64,000 bases of DNA from a bacterium (GCA_023150945.1 JAKLJX010000010.1:171696-235695), one strand, 5' to 3'. Positions 10,101-19,530 are shown, numbered from the stretch's first letter. The notes: generated by a model from the letters alone, not told the origin. Translations and numbers: made by a program.

Positions 10101-10612
10101 AGCGTTCCGTTGTTGATGCGAAAAGCCCACAGGTCACCGTTGGGGGCCGCCGTGAAGCTCAGGGGATTGCCATCGTCACTGTTGCCAAAGCCCAGGATGC
10201 TGACGCTGAAAGCGGTATTCCAGGTGCCGGCATTGTAGGTCAGGCCCCAGAATTTAGCAGCATTGGTGTGGGAGCGCAGCACACCGAGGTGGCCGAGATT
10301 GCTGTCCAGCAGCAAGTCATAGCGATTCTTCGCGCTTTTGTCCAGCGCTTTGTTGCGTGCCCACACACCTCCGCCGTCGTAACGCCAGATGTACCAGCGT
10401 TTGTTGGTGGCGTCCAGCGCAATTGCCCACCATTTGCCGCCGTGATAAAACGTTTTACTCTGGTTGGATTTGGCGGAATTGGCGACCGTATTGACGTGCA
10501 TGACAGCGCCCGGTTGTGCGGCCGCGTGCGGCGCCCACCCCAGCCCTGACAGCAGCAGAGCTCCGAGCAAACCGGCGCGCATTCGCAAAAACCGTTTGAC
10601 TAAAAACTTCAT
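7148..10612 (-). CDS. Giant secreted double-propeller protein with T9SS-type sorting domain (paralogue 1)
   Basis: A 1154-residue exported protein. A signal peptide (MKFLVKRFLRMR, a hydrophobic run, then AAAQ) is followed by propeller-like domain A (about 50-400) beginning NQSKTFYHGGKWW. Two Ig-like repeats follow (about 405-680). Propeller B (about 690-1010) begins NQSKVFHHGGFWW. A C-terminal FlgD-like sorting domain (about 1068-1154) begins YPNPFNPETTIRF. Each propeller has a sialidase-type Asp-box (S-T-D-G-G-V-T-W; S-T-N-E-G-S-S-W). The likely location is outside the cell, via type IX-like secretion. The ligand or substrate is unknown; a catalytic sialidase role is not shown. The start at ATG 10612 has AGGAG 7 nt upstream. 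It is the closest paralogue of the next gene. Confidence 0.82.
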   Translation of the reverse strand: MKFLVKRFLRMRAGLLGALLLSGLGWAPHAAAQPGAVMHVNTVANSAKSNQSKTFYHGGKWWAIALDATNKRWYIWRYDGGGVWARNKALDKSAKNRYDLLLDSNLGHLGVLRSHTNAAKFWGLTYNAGTWNTAFSVSILGFGNSDDGNPLSFTAAPNGDLWAFRINNGTLQAKKSTDGGVTWSATPITLKSSLNQDRGTTDAVAFTQSGNGYVGVAYGEEGVSGETSRFGFLHHLDGDPDSVWTDESHLLTYQGNENANNQLSMAVDPANNIYLITRTFAGANGVPRNTLYKRSSAGAWSRNPVFFSPDAGWTSPTLAIDTTSSALILSGIRSDSSFAEYKLVTIGNEGTASSVAAKRLIFANGNALQHVTMPQQYVNSTIGTMVCAGNTTTNDMWFNLLQTTVGPRIALDSVTVAPNEVNARARYTVPVVLTDTTNGTLTAGVGTISLRFPFNTYVPAAITPAHVKVNGVAAGAVVTDANLREITITTPVTIPGGDTAFVVIDTLASVYSKTAIGLDSLQAWTSAQSTPVYSPAFNLVRATTKVTAARVTPLPTDPDSTANYTIGFRLGNHGRMLAGADTVRVRFNTATKVTQGALSGVLLNSTPATAAGDSAQRTIQIQVPAAIETANNDSITLYLPEAAVRNPAVNGSYTLFVSTSVETTQVASQAYDIAPSNLFGAPVPGTNSKFDNANQSKVFHHGGFWWLAAEAKSDKRWYLWKFDGLTWTQSILISAAQKARPDVVLASANNKAYILLPGPSTTQLLRLGFSGGNWSIDSGYPKTVNSVQESNMVLTRTLSGNLWVFWMEDSTLSGQKSTNEGSSWSAQITIKRNLNQAVGLADAVAFQNGGVNSIGVGYAENSSSSASEFGFLRHSESDHDTLWIDESGSLEQPSGTFADNHIAMATHNNEVFMAVKTKGGGGASTLKNGLYHRETNGDWTLYSVIEGNGWTRPVITLDVTNSVLYLFGTREGTLQTGEMKRVHFGDYDDLLAAPVDTVFYSDLDDFFDSSGPAHNVTSASNLMITSSNVTRDEVWYNLLTLAALPKSSGGAPWAEAAQAPISDYKLAAEVYPNPFNPETTIRFRLDQPGLVRLQIFNVSGQLVRTLINNDLNAGEHHRRWNGRNQAGVPVSSGTYIFRLQVGDRIATGRMQLIK

Positions 10613-10960
10613 TTCTGCACTCCTGATGATAGTGAAAAGCCTGTGCACTCTGTCCGAATGTTAGCCCGATTCTTCATGAGCCTCGTCCATGGAAACTCTG
10701 CTAGGGAAGAAGGAAGCGTGGGAGGACAACCAAGTCTCAACGTGAGGTAAAAGTACCTCAGCGGCGGGGAACTGCGGAAATCCTGCTGCAAAAGTGGCGC
10801 TGCGCCAAGGGCTTCGCGAGGCGCATCAAACAAGAAACACCACCTGTTCCGCATTGGAACGGGTGGTGTTTCTTGGGAATCATCGTGGCGTGTGGTTGTT
10901 CCGCGCCACACTGCCAACCGGCACCTGCCTACAGGTGCTGACAGCCGGGCGCGCGGCCGC
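10613..10960. other. Intergenic spacer between tandem secreted paralogues
   Basis: This 348-bp gap contains the terminator of the upstream paralogue and, by position, the promoter of paralogue 1. Beyond that I see no gene; the open frame across it lacks homology that I recognise. Confidence 0.5.
10832..10874 (-). terminator. 19-bp hairpin terminator after paralogue 2
   Basis: A 19-bp stem with a single G-U wobble and a 5-nt GCATT loop, with AAGAAACACC on one side and GGTGTTTCTT on the other. It lies ~90 bp past the stop of the minus-strand paralogue 2. Confidence 0.8.
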
Positions 10961-13900
10961 TCACTTAATGAAATGAAGCAGCCCGGTTCGTGCCTGCCCG
11001 TTGAATTGCAGCCGGTAGAAATACGTGCCGCTGGCCACCGGCTCACCGAGCTGATTGCGGCCATTCCACCTGCGTTCGTGCGTGCCCGCCGGCAGGTCGC
11101 CGTTCACCAGCGTGCGGACCACCTGCCCATTGAGGTTGAAGATCTGCAGCTTCACGCTGGCCGGACTGGTCAGGCGGAAACGCAGGTTGGTTGCGGGATT
11201 GAAGGGATTAGGATAGGCAGAAATGACGGTTGCATCGTCGATTTCCACCGCGCGCGCGGTTTGCCGCCCTTGTTCTTGCGAAATTTCCGGCTTGGTCAAT
11301 GTGCCGTCGGGCAAGATGAGGTATTGCGACCAGGTCTCGGCGCGCGTGGTGTTGCTCGCCAATATCATCAAATCACTGGCGGAAGTCAGAGTATGATGCG
11401 CGACTGACAAGTCGAAGAAGTCGTCCCCGGAGTTCTGGAAGATCGTGTCGACCGGTGCTGTCACCAGGTCATTGTAGCTGCCGAGGGCGACTTGCCTCAT
11501 CTGCCCGATTTGCACGGCGCCTTCTGTTGTGCCCATGACATAAAGCACACCGTTGCTGGCATCGATCGCGCCCACCGGCCGCGTCCACCCACCGCCGATG
11601 GTGATGGGGTAACTCGACCAATCGCCGTCGGCCTCGCGATGCATCAAGCCGTTCTTGGCCGCTGAGGCGGTGCCACCGGCAGTTTTCACTATCATGAAGA
11701 TCTCGTTGTTGTGTTCCAGCATGCTGATGTGATCATCCGCATCGGTGCCATCGAACTGCTCGAGGTCGGAGGTTTCATCCGTCCAAACCGTATCGGGATC
11801 GGCGTCACGGTGGCGCAGAAATCCAAAGATCGCGCCCGACCCGCCGTCTTCTGCATAGCCAAGGCCGACATAGTTGTTGCCCGCGTAAGTAAAGGGGACG
11901 GCGTCGGTCAATCCCGTCTGGTCGTTCAGGCTGCTTTTGATGACCACCGGCGATTCCCAACTGTCACCATTGTCGCTCGAGCGGCGTCCGTGGATGGCAC
12001 CAGCGCTGATGAAGAAGACCCAAAGATCGCCGTTCTTTGCGCGTGCCAAATTCATCGTGGCTTGTTGCGCGTTCCACACGGTTTTGGGATAGCCGCTGTC
12101 GATTTTCCACGTTTGACTGCTGTAGCTCAGCCGCATGAGATAAGCGGTGCTGGCGCCCGGCAGCAGGATGTAAACGCGGTTGTTCGGGGCATCGAGAATG
12201 CAATCAGGCCGGGCTTTGGAGAGATTGGTGATCAGCCGCACGGCTGTCCAGGTTGTGTCTACCCGTTGGCACAAGTACCAGTTCTTCGACGCCTTGTCTT
12301 GCAGCATCGCCCACCACGAGCCGCCGTGATAGAAGATCTTGCTTTGATTTTGGCGTTCGAGGTTGTGTGTCGTCGAGCCAATGGGCCTGCCGATGCGAAT
12401 ATCATATCCTTTCGATTTCACCAAAGTCGGCTCGACGCTGGTCGCAACGTGCACATAGAAAGTATCGGCATAGGAGGGGTTGGTGATCACGGTCTGCGGA
12501 ATAAACAGCGTGACCGAATCATTGTTGTTGATCGTCACGGGGGCCGGCAGGGTTATGGTGACGGTGCGGTTGGCGCTGTTGCCGGTGGCGGTCGCGCCCA
12601 CCGCATTCACGGTCACCCCGGTCAAGGCGCCGTGCGTGATGACGGTGGGCGAAGGAAATTGCACGGAAAACGTGCTGGTGCCGCTGAACATCCGGCCCGC
12701 CGCGCCCACACGAAAGCCGATGGTGTAGTTGGCCACGCTATCTGCTTCCGCGGGGAAGGGAGAGACGCTCGCCGCGGTGACAGTTGTGGTGGCTGCGAAC
12801 AGATCATAACTCGGCGAGGTCACCGGCGTGGGTTGCGCGCTGGTCCAGGCTTCGAGTGTGTATCCGCCTGGCTGCGTCGGGTTTGCCAGCCCGGTCGCCA
12901 GTGTGACCTCCACGGTGACGATGGAGGCCGGTGGAATGTTGACCGGCGAGGTGATCACCAGTTCGCGCGTAATCGAATTGGAAGAAGCTGTGGTCGCCGG
13001 CGTGCCGTTGATCAGGATATTCGCAGCGGTGATGCTGCCCGGCACCAGCGTGTTGTCCGGAAAACGCAGATTGATTTCACCGGCACCAGCGGCCAGGGCG
13101 CCGCCCGCCGAGACGGCCAACTGGATGGTGTAGGCGGCATAGGCGTTGACCGTGTCGGGCGTGACGGCAACCGAATTGATGTTCAAGTTGCTGCCCGCGC
13201 TGATCGGCAGCTTGTTGAACCAAACGTCATCGTCGGTCGTGTTGTCGCCCACCACCATCAGGCCGGTGGTTGAATTCAGCAGGCCGGCCGGCACGCTGAG
13301 ATTGCCGAAAGCATCGGAGCCGGAGGCGAGAACCGTGTCAACCGCCGCGGCGAGCAGGGTGCTTTCCTGGCCGATGCTGCACATTTTGTACTCGACCATC
13401 GCGGAGACGGTGTTGCGCCCGAGCAGGTAGAGCACCTGGTTCTCGCCATCAAGAGCGATCGCTGGCGAAGTCCACAAGGGGCCGGTGCCGACGTTGTTCA
13501 CGGCAAACGCCGTCCACACGCCGGCCGTGTTGCGGCGGTAGAGTGTGTTGCGCGGATCGCCGTCATTGCCGCCGGCCGTGCGCACGAACATGTAGATCTG
13601 ATTCGAGCCGTCGACATTCATGCAAATGTCATTGAGGCCGACCTCGGTGCCGAGCATCGTCAGTTGGTTGCTTTCGTCCGTCCACACCATGGGGCCATCG
13701 CTGTCACGATGATACAAAAAGCCATAGCCGCTGTTGGCGGTGTTCTTTTCCGCATAGCCGACGCCGATGTAGTTTTGGCCGCTGAGTGTGAAGGCTACGG
13801 CATCAGTCGTACCGGTGGAGACATTCAGGCCGGCTTTGATGGTCGTGGCGGGGCTCCAAGTCACGCCCATGTCGCTGGAGTATGTCGCCTGCAAATTGCT

Positions 13901-14398
13901 GCTGCCGTCGACGCGAAATACCCACAAGGTTCCGTCTTTGGCCAGCACCATGCTCACTGGGTTGGTCTTGTCGGGATGGACGAAATACTGAAACGTCGAT
14001 TTCTCCAATTCCTTCACCCACGTTCCACCGGAGTAGCCGTATCGCCGGAAGCGCGGCTTGGTATGATGCGAGGCAAACGAGTAAAGCTTGCCGTTGACGG
14101 TGTCCACTACGGCATCAATGAAGTAGCTGGTGGTGGCTTCCTGTTTGTTGGTTCTTGTCCAGGTGGTACCGTTGTATTTCCAAATGTACCACTTGGCCTG
14201 CGCTTCATGGAAGCCGTAGGCCCACCAGATGCCGTCGTAGAAGAAGACCTTGCTCTGGTTGGACTTGCGATACTCGGCGGTGGTGGTGGTGGCGAGCGGC
14301 GAACCCGGCTGAGCGGAGAGAGGGGTGGTGCTGACGAGGAAGCTCATGATTACAAATACCACTCCCCGAAGCCGCGAATACTTCGACGTCGATAGCAT
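10961..14398 (-). CDS. Giant secreted double-propeller protein with T9SS-type sorting domain (paralogue 2)
   Basis: A 1145-residue protein with the same plan as its downstream neighbour. A signal peptide ends PLSAQ. Propeller A starts near residue 44 (SNQSKVFFYDGIWW), then two Ig-like repeats (about 410-675). Propeller B starts near 683 (NQSKIFYHGGSWW), and the C-terminal sorting domain starts near 1062 (YPNPFNPATNLRF). Asp-box-like S-S-D-M-G-V-T-W and S-S-D-N-G-D-S-W occur once per propeller. The start is ATG 14398, with GGAGG 8 nt upstream; a longer frame to 14494 would hide the signal peptide. Function is unknown; a cell-surface glycan-binding or adhesive role is inference. Confidence 0.82.
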   Translation of the reverse strand: MLSTSKYSRLRGVVFVIMSFLVSTTPLSAQPGSPLATTTTAEYRKSNQSKVFFYDGIWWAYGFHEAQAKWYIWKYNGTTWTRTNKQEATTSYFIDAVVDTVNGKLYSFASHHTKPRFRRYGYSGGTWVKELEKSTFQYFVHPDKTNPVSMVLAKDGTLWVFRVDGSSNLQATYSSDMGVTWSPATTIKAGLNVSTGTTDAVAFTLSGQNYIGVGYAEKNTANSGYGFLYHRDSDGPMVWTDESNQLTMLGTEVGLNDICMNVDGSNQIYMFVRTAGGNDGDPRNTLYRRNTAGVWTAFAVNNVGTGPLWTSPAIALDGENQVLYLLGRNTVSAMVEYKMCSIGQESTLLAAAVDTVLASGSDAFGNLSVPAGLLNSTTGLMVVGDNTTDDDVWFNKLPISAGSNLNINSVAVTPDTVNAYAAYTIQLAVSAGGALAAGAGEINLRFPDNTLVPGSITAANILINGTPATTASSNSITRELVITSPVNIPPASIVTVEVTLATGLANPTQPGGYTLEAWTSAQPTPVTSPSYDLFAATTTVTAASVSPFPAEADSVANYTIGFRVGAAGRMFSGTSTFSVQFPSPTVITHGALTGVTVNAVGATATGNSANRTVTITLPAPVTINNNDSVTLFIPQTVITNPSYADTFYVHVATSVEPTLVKSKGYDIRIGRPIGSTTHNLERQNQSKIFYHGGSWWAMLQDKASKNWYLCQRVDTTWTAVRLITNLSKARPDCILDAPNNRVYILLPGASTAYLMRLSYSSQTWKIDSGYPKTVWNAQQATMNLARAKNGDLWVFFISAGAIHGRRSSDNGDSWESPVVIKSSLNDQTGLTDAVPFTYAGNNYVGLGYAEDGGSGAIFGFLRHRDADPDTVWTDETSDLEQFDGTDADDHISMLEHNNEIFMIVKTAGGTASAAKNGLMHREADGDWSSYPITIGGGWTRPVGAIDASNGVLYVMGTTEGAVQIGQMRQVALGSYNDLVTAPVDTIFQNSGDDFFDLSVAHHTLTSASDLMILASNTTRAETWSQYLILPDGTLTKPEISQEQGRQTARAVEIDDATVISAYPNPFNPATNLRFRLTSPASVKLQIFNLNGQVVRTLVNGDLPAGTHERRWNGRNQLGEPVASGTYFYRLQFNGQARTGLLHFIK

Positions 14399-14831
14399 GT
14401 TGGTTGCCTCCAAAGAAATGAAACGAAGATTGTATGGTGAGGCCTGATTCGAATTGGTCTGCAAGTGGCAGGCCTGTGATTGGCAAGCGTTCACGAGCTC
14501 GGCAGTAACTCATTCCTTCCAGTCGGTGACCGGCCGGCGTATGTGACTGGATGGTTGACCTTTCAACACTCGTCGACCCTCCTCACAGTCGGGAGCAGCG
14601 TGGCCAGGCCCTCTGCTGGTCAGAATGCAGGCGAGAATGGGCAAGGGCTGATTCTTTCTGTCATCCATTACTACGCCAGGTATGCGGAAAATGCGGAATC
14701 TGGTCTCAAGACTTTGCAGCGCCGGGGTTTATCGCCCAGCTTTTGCTTGCTATTTCTAGGCAATTTTGCTAAGTTCGTGCCTGCCCGTGAAAAAACATTG
14801 CCGCCGCATCATGATCGCAGTTGAGCGCAAC
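14399..14831. other. Divergent intergenic region upstream of thiI
   Basis: About 430 bp separate the secreted paralogue and thiI. They must hold two divergent promoters, but I did not find a convincing -35/-10 pair. No RNA gene or repeat was seen. Confidence 0.4.
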
Positions 14832-16082
14832 ATGCAAACAACTCTCCCGGCGAGGATGGCCGCGACCGCTGTGGTGATTCACTACCATGAGATTGCCCTT
14901 AAAGGCAACAACCGGCGTTATTTCGAAAAGAAGCTGCAACGCAACCTCATGCGCGCCACGGCGACGCTCGGCATGCTCGAAGTCCGGCGCCTGCCGGGCC
15001 GGTTGATGGGAATTCTTTCTCCTCAGGCGGACTGGCCGCGTTTGAGCCAAGCCTTGCGCCAGGTGTTTGGCGTGGCCTATTTCGCGCCCACGATCAAAAC
15101 GGAGCAAAATCTCGACGCCATCAAGAATGCCGCGCTGGAGTTGTTGCGGCCCAAGGCCTTTGTCACTTTCAAAGTGGAAACCAAGCGCGCGCAAAAGGCA
15201 TTCGTCTTGACCTCGCCGCAAGTCAACGCCGAGGTGGGGGAGTATGTGCGCGCGCAGTTCGCGGCGAAGGTGGATTTGACTCATCCCGAGGTCACGCTGT
15301 GGGTGGAAATCGCCGATGACTACGCGCTGCTCTATTGTGATCGCATGCCGGGCCCGGGCGGCCTGCCGGTGGGCACCAGCGAGCGCGCGGTTTGTCTGAT
15401 CTCCGGCGGCATCGATTCACCGGTGGCGGCTTATCGCCTCATGCGGCGCGGCGTGAAGCTGATTTTCGTGCATTTCCACAGCGCGCCGTTCACCAACACG
15501 GCCTCGCAGCGGCTGGTCGAGCGCCAGGTTCAGCTTCTCACCCGTTTTCAATTCCTGTCCTCGCTCTATTTGGTTCCGTTCGCCGAGGTGCAAAGACATT
15601 TGGTCGCGGTTTGCCCGCCGAGCCTGCGGGTCATTCTCTATCGCCGGGCGATGCTGCGCATGGCGGAGCGCATTGCGCAGCGCTATCATGCACCGGCGCT
15701 GGTCACCGGCGAAAATGTGGCACAAGTGGCCAGCCAAACGCTGTCGAACATTCATGTGATCGGCGCGGCGGTGGCGCTTCCGGTAATTCGGCCACTGGCC
15801 GGGGAGGACAAGCAGGACATCATCTCCCAAGCGCGCCAGATCGATACCTACACCATCTCCATCGAGCCGTACGAAGATTGTTGTTCCCTCTTTGCCGCCC
15901 CCAATCCTGAAACGCATGCCAAGCTCGAAAACGTCAGGCGTTTTGAGATGATGTTCGACCTCGAGGCGGAACTCAGCAAAGCGCTGCAACAGGCCGTGGT
16001 CAAACGTTATCGATTCCGCCGCCAGGTTTGCGAAGAGCTGCCGGCGCCGGCGATTGCAGGACATGACCCGGAGCAAGATTGA
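14832..16082 (+). CDS. thiI: tRNA uracil 4-sulfurtransferase ThiI
   Basis: About 416 residues. An N-terminal ferredoxin-like/THUMP region begins VVIHYHEIALKGNNRRYF. It is followed by a PP-loop pyrophosphatase domain with the ATP motif SGGIDSP near 191-197 and EDCCSLF near 346-352, which carries the conserved cysteine. ThiI adenylates U8 of tRNA and transfers sulfur to form 4-thiouridine; in some bacteria it also feeds thiamine synthesis. No rhodanese domain is present, the shorter architecture common outside enterobacteria. The start is uncertain among ATGs at 14811, 14832 and 14856. It is followed immediately by trmI. Confidence 0.9.
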   Translation: MQTTLPARMAATAVVIHYHEIALKGNNRRYFEKKLQRNLMRATATLGMLEVRRLPGRLMGILSPQADWPRLSQALRQVFGVAYFAPTIKTEQNLDAIKNAALELLRPKAFVTFKVETKRAQKAFVLTSPQVNAEVGEYVRAQFAAKVDLTHPEVTLWVEIADDYALLYCDRMPGPGGLPVGTSERAVCLISGGIDSPVAAYRLMRRGVKLIFVHFHSAPFTNTASQRLVERQVQLLTRFQFLSSLYLVPFAEVQRHLVAVCPPSLRVILYRRAMLRMAERIAQRYHAPALVTGENVAQVASQTLSNIHVIGAAVALPVIRPLAGEDKQDIISQARQIDTYTISIEPYEDCCSLFAAPNPETHAKLENVRRFEMMFDLEAELSKALQQAVVKRYRFRRQVCEELPAPAIAGHDPEQD

Positions 16083-16102
16083 CCACAATTCCCGACGCCT
16101 TC

Positions 16103-16975
16103 ATGAAAAATCCCAGCCAAGCGTTTGCCGAAAATGATCCGGTGATCTTCTATGACCGCAAAGAGCGTCTTTATTATGACGTCTTGCGGCCGGGCCGTCA
16201 AACCAACATCCGCGGCGATTTATTGCCGCATGATCAAATCATTGGTCGCTGCGAAGGCTTCATTTTGCGCTCGCAGCGGGACAAACCGTATTGGGTTTTC
16301 CGGCCGACGCTCAACGATCATGTCGTGCACATGCGGCGCGGCGCAACTGTGATCTATCCCAAAGACCTGGGGCTGATGCTGCAATACGCGGATATCTACC
16401 CTGGCGCCACCGTGGTGGAATCCGGGTTGGGCTCGGGCGCGCTTGCCACCGCGTTGTTGCGCATGGTCGGGGCGGAGGGGAGGGTCATCAGTTACGAGAT
16501 TCGACAGGACTTCATCAATCTTGCGCAGCGCAATCTGCGCGTCTTTGCCGGGGAGACGCCCAACCACACGGTGCGGGAGCTTGATATCTACGAGCGGTTT
16601 GATGAGGAGGAGGTGGACCGGCTCCTGCTGGATGTTCCGGAGCCGTGGCGGGTGTTGCCCGGCGCCACACCGAAATTGCGCGCCGGCGCCATTGTCTGCA
16701 GTTATTCGCCGACCATCATTCAAGCCAAGTCATTTGTCGAAGCCTTGCGCGCCGAGCACTGTTTCGTCGCCATCCAAACGTTGGAAGCGATGCTGCGGCC
16801 ATGGAATATCGCCGGCCTCTCGGTGCGGCCGGCGCTGCGCATGGTGGGACATACCGGCTTTTTGACCTTTGCCCGCAAGACCGAGAAGTCAGCTTTTGTC
16901 CCGGAAGCCCAACCGGAAGCCGACACAACCGATGCCGGAATATCAAGTGAGGAGGAGCATGAAGCACAAGCATGA
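16103..16975 (+). CDS. trmI: tRNA (adenine-58-N1)-methyltransferase TrmI
   Basis: About 290 residues. An N-terminal beta domain ([16 protein letters not shown]) is followed by a Rossmann-fold SAM domain with motif [17 protein letters not shown] near 105-120 and the LLLDVPEPW motif near 175, the DxPxPW-like active-site signature of the family. It makes m1A58 in the T-loop of tRNAs. The start could be the ATG at 16103 or a TTG at 16079 that overlaps the thiI stop. The C-terminal 17 nt overlap the next gene, so thiI, trmI and the deoxyhypusine-synthase-like gene look like one operon. Confidence 0.9.
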   Translation: MKNPSQAFAENDPVIFYDRKERLYYDVLRPGRQTNIRGDLLPHDQIIGRCEGFILRSQRDKPYWVFRPTLNDHVVHMRRGATVIYPKDLGLMLQYADIYPGATVVESGLGSGALATALLRMVGAEGRVISYEIRQDFINLAQRNLRVFAGETPNHTVRELDIYERFDEEEVDRLLLDVPEPWRVLPGATPKLRAGAIVCSYSPTIIQAKSFVEALRAEHCFVAIQTLEAMLRPWNIAGLSVRPALRMVGHTGFLTFARKTEKSAFVPEAQPEADTTDAGISSEEEHEAQA

Positions 16976-18068
16976 GTTTCTCACCGGACGCAAGATTGCG
17001 CCCGCGGCGATTCGGCCCAACATGACAATCGCCGAGTTGGTGGATCAGACTTTCTTTGCCTACAATTCCGCGCGTTTGCGCGAGGCCTGCCGCTTGTTCA
17101 CGGAAAAGATGCTCGAACCGGAGGTGACCATCGGTATGAGCTTGACCGGCGCGCTGTCACCGGCGGGCTTGGGAATTTCCGCGATCATCCCGCTCATCGA
17201 AAACGGTTTCGTCGATTGGATTGTTTCCACCGGGGCCAATCTCTATCACGACACCCATTTCGGCCTGGGGCTGTCAATGCACCAGGGCACTTATCTCGCC
17301 GATGATGTGGCCTTGCGGGAAAAAGGCGTGGTGCGCATCTATGACATCTTCTTCGACTATCACGTCTTGCTCGACACGGACGCATTCTACTACCAAATCA
17401 TCGCGAGTCCCGAGTTCCAACGAACGATGAGCACGGCCGAGTTTCACTATCTCGTCGGGAAGTATGTTGCCGCGCGCGAGGCCGAGCTTGGCCTCCGCAA
17501 CCACTCGATTTTGGCGGCCGCGTATGAGTATGGCGTACCGATTTACACCTCGTCGCCGGGCGATTCTTCCATCGGTATGAACGTTGCGGCCAAAGCGCTG
17601 CTCGGCAATCGTTTGCTCATCGATGTCAATGCCGATGTCAATGAGACTTCCGCCATTGTGTTGGATGCCAAACGCAACGGCGGCAAGAGTGCGGTCTTGA
17701 TCTTTGGCGGCGGCTCGCCGAAGAATTTTCTGCTGCAGACCGAACCACAGTTGCAGGAAGTGATGCAGATCGCGGACAATGGTCATGACTATTTTCTGCA
17801 GGTCACGGACGCCCGCCAGGACACCGGTGGGCTGTCCGGCGCCACGCCTTCCGAAGCCGTTAGTTGGGGCAAGGTCGATCCCGACAAACTGCCGGGCACT
17901 GTGGTTTGCTATTGTGACACCACGATCGCCATGCCGATGCTGACCGCCTATGCGATTTCCAAGCACCAGCCGCGCACACCCAAGCGGCTGTATCACCGCA
18001 GAGCAGAGATGCTCGACCGACTGAAAGCAGAGTACTTAAAGACTATTGAAGAAGAGCAAGGAGAATGA
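16959..18068 (+). CDS. Deoxyhypusine synthase-like protein
   Basis: A 369-residue protein of the deoxyhypusine synthase family. Visible NAD/spermidine-site motifs are [21 protein letters not shown], the SSPGDSSIG loop and EAVSWGK with the lysine at 305. That lysine corresponds to the one that forms the covalent butylimine intermediate in eukaryotic enzymes. Eukaryotic and archaeal enzymes modify eIF5A/aIF5A. Bacteria lack that target, and bacterial homologues have been linked to polyamine (homospermidine or spermidine-type) chemistry. The start at ATG 16959 has a very strong GAGGAGG site inside trmI. The substrate here is not determined. Confidence 0.88.
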   Translation: MKHKHEFLTGRKIAPAAIRPNMTIAELVDQTFFAYNSARLREACRLFTEKMLEPEVTIGMSLTGALSPAGLGISAIIPLIENGFVDWIVSTGANLYHDTHFGLGLSMHQGTYLADDVALREKGVVRIYDIFFDYHVLLDTDAFYYQIIASPEFQRTMSTAEFHYLVGKYVAAREAELGLRNHSILAAAYEYGVPIYTSSPGDSSIGMNVAAKALLGNRLLIDVNADVNETSAIVLDAKRNGGKSAVLIFGGGSPKNFLLQTEPQLQEVMQIADNGHDYFLQVTDARQDTGGLSGATPSEAVSWGKVDPDKLPGTVVCYCDTTIAMPMLTAYAISKHQPRTPKRLYHRRAEMLDRLKAEYLKTIEEEQGE

Positions 18069-18074
18069 CCGGCC

Positions 18075-18638
18075 ATGGTGACCCTTGAGACAGCATCAGA
18101 GGACAAGACGCATCTTGTCCAGGCTCTACAACAGAGTCTCGAACGTGTTGAAAAACTGATATTAAATCTTACACCGCAACAATGGAACTTAAAGCGTTCC
18201 TTTGAGGCTTGGTCCGTGGCAGAGATTGTTCATCATCTCATCCTTGTCGAAGTGCAACGGCTGCAGCAGCTCAAAGAATTGCTTGAAGGCAAACGCGAAA
18301 GCGCGGTGGCAAGACTTGAAGGTGGCAGGCCGGATTTCTCGGGCGTTCGCGCTGGGCTGAACCCGGTGAAGGCGAGAAAAGAAATGGAGCCGACGTCCGG
18401 AATTCCGTCGAAGGTATTGATCGCAGGTTTGCGCAGGGCTCGCACCGAAACGATCGAGTTTCTTCTTGCTGCAGACTTGGGGCGGCTTGAGGAAGTATGG
18501 ATCAATACGGTTTCGCTGGGCGCAATTAATGGCATTGATTTTATTGAGTTTCTTTCTGCACATACGGAGAGGCATGCAAAGCAGATCGAGGAGACGTTAG
18601 GGAAGGTAGGTAGTAATGACCAAGAAAGGGGTCGCTAA
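18075..18638 (+). CDS. DinB-like four-helix metalloprotein
   Basis: A 187-residue helical protein. It has the spaced histidines of the DinB/YfiT-like fold: EIVHHLILVE near residues 48-57 and a C-terminal HTERHAKQIEE near 160-170. These usually bind a divalent metal; the family includes thiol-transferase-like enzymes, and most members are uncharacterised. It begins 7 nt after the stop of the deoxyhypusine-synthase-like gene, with AAGGAG located in the end of that gene, so it probably belongs to the thiI-trmI operon. Confidence 0.72.
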   Translation: MVTLETASEDKTHLVQALQQSLERVEKLILNLTPQQWNLKRSFEAWSVAEIVHHLILVEVQRLQQLKELLEGKRESAVARLEGGRPDFSGVRAGLNPVKARKEMEPTSGIPSKVLIAGLRRARTETIEFLLAADLGRLEEVWINTVSLGAINGIDFIEFLSAHTERHAKQIEETLGKVGSNDQERGR

Positions 18639-18745
18639 CGAGATATCGAAAAGAACTCGATTCTGTGTTATGTCAACCGAAGAGAATTATAAAAAAAAAT
18701 CCCCCCCTTCCTCACCCAATCTTATCACACTTCTCAACGAAATCT

Positions 18746-18822
<77 letters not shown>

Positions 18823-18852
18823 ATTCCTTGCGAACATCTCAACATCGCACAG

Positions 18853-19530
18853 CTAACTTTTCAAGTAGAGAGCCACAAACCGGCGGATGTCCCGCAAGCC
18901 GTGAATGTGACTCTTTTCACCGGCATAGACTGTCGCAATCGGGTGGAAATGGATGCGGTATCCGGCGCGGCAAGCCTTGATGAGCATCTCCGATTCCGTG
19001 TCATACCCTTCTGTTTCCAGATGGATCTGCTTGAGCAACGCTCTGGAGTGCAGTCGATACCCGCATTGACTGTCTTTGATTTCGACACCCAGCTTGCGGG
19101 AGAGCAACGCACTGGTGATGCGATTACTCGCAATCCGCGCCAGCGGCATGACCCTGAAATCGAATGAACGGTACCCGATGATGAGATCCGCCCGCGTTTC
19201 ACAAAAAGCACGAATGAATCCCGGAATTTCCTGCGGCGGATGCTGGCCATCCGCATCGAGCGTAATGATGGCCTGACTGGAAGAGTGGTGCTTGAGGAAG
19301 TCGAACGCCGTGCGCAGCGCCGCGCCCTTGCCGCGATTGCGATCATGCCGCAGGACTGCGACACCTGCTGCTGCCACGCGTTGCCGCAAACCGTCGGTTG
19401 AGCCGTCATCAACCACCAGGATGTGATCCTTCGCAAGATACTCACTGACCTCTGCCAGCACCTTGCTGATTGCGCCACCGGGGTTATAGGCCGGCAGCAC
19501 TGCCGTCACCTCCACCGCCGAGGAATTCAT
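18853..19530 (-). CDS. Family 2 glycosyltransferase (polyprenyl-phosphate sugar synthase-like)
   Basis: A 225-residue GT-A fold glycosyltransferase. Visible motifs are VLPAYNPG near 11-18, the nucleotide-binding VVDDGSTDG at 39-47 and the metal-binding TLDADGQHP near 90-98, then SQCGYRL and the GYDTESEM block. The length and order match DPM1/GtrB-like enzymes that load a sugar onto polyprenyl phosphate, but no C-terminal membrane helices are seen, so it may be soluble or peripheral. The sugar is not predictable. It stands alone next to tRNA-Pro. Confidence 0.85.
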   Translation of the reverse strand: MNSSAVEVTAVLPAYNPGGAISKVLAEVSEYLAKDHILVVDDGSTDGLRQRVAAAGVAVLRHDRNRGKGAALRTAFDFLKHHSSSQAIITLDADGQHPPQEIPGFIRAFCETRADLIIGYRSFDFRVMPLARIASNRITSALLSRKLGVEIKDSQCGYRLHSRALLKQIHLETEGYDTESEMLIKACRAGYRIHFHPIATVYAGEKSHIHGLRDIRRFVALYLKS

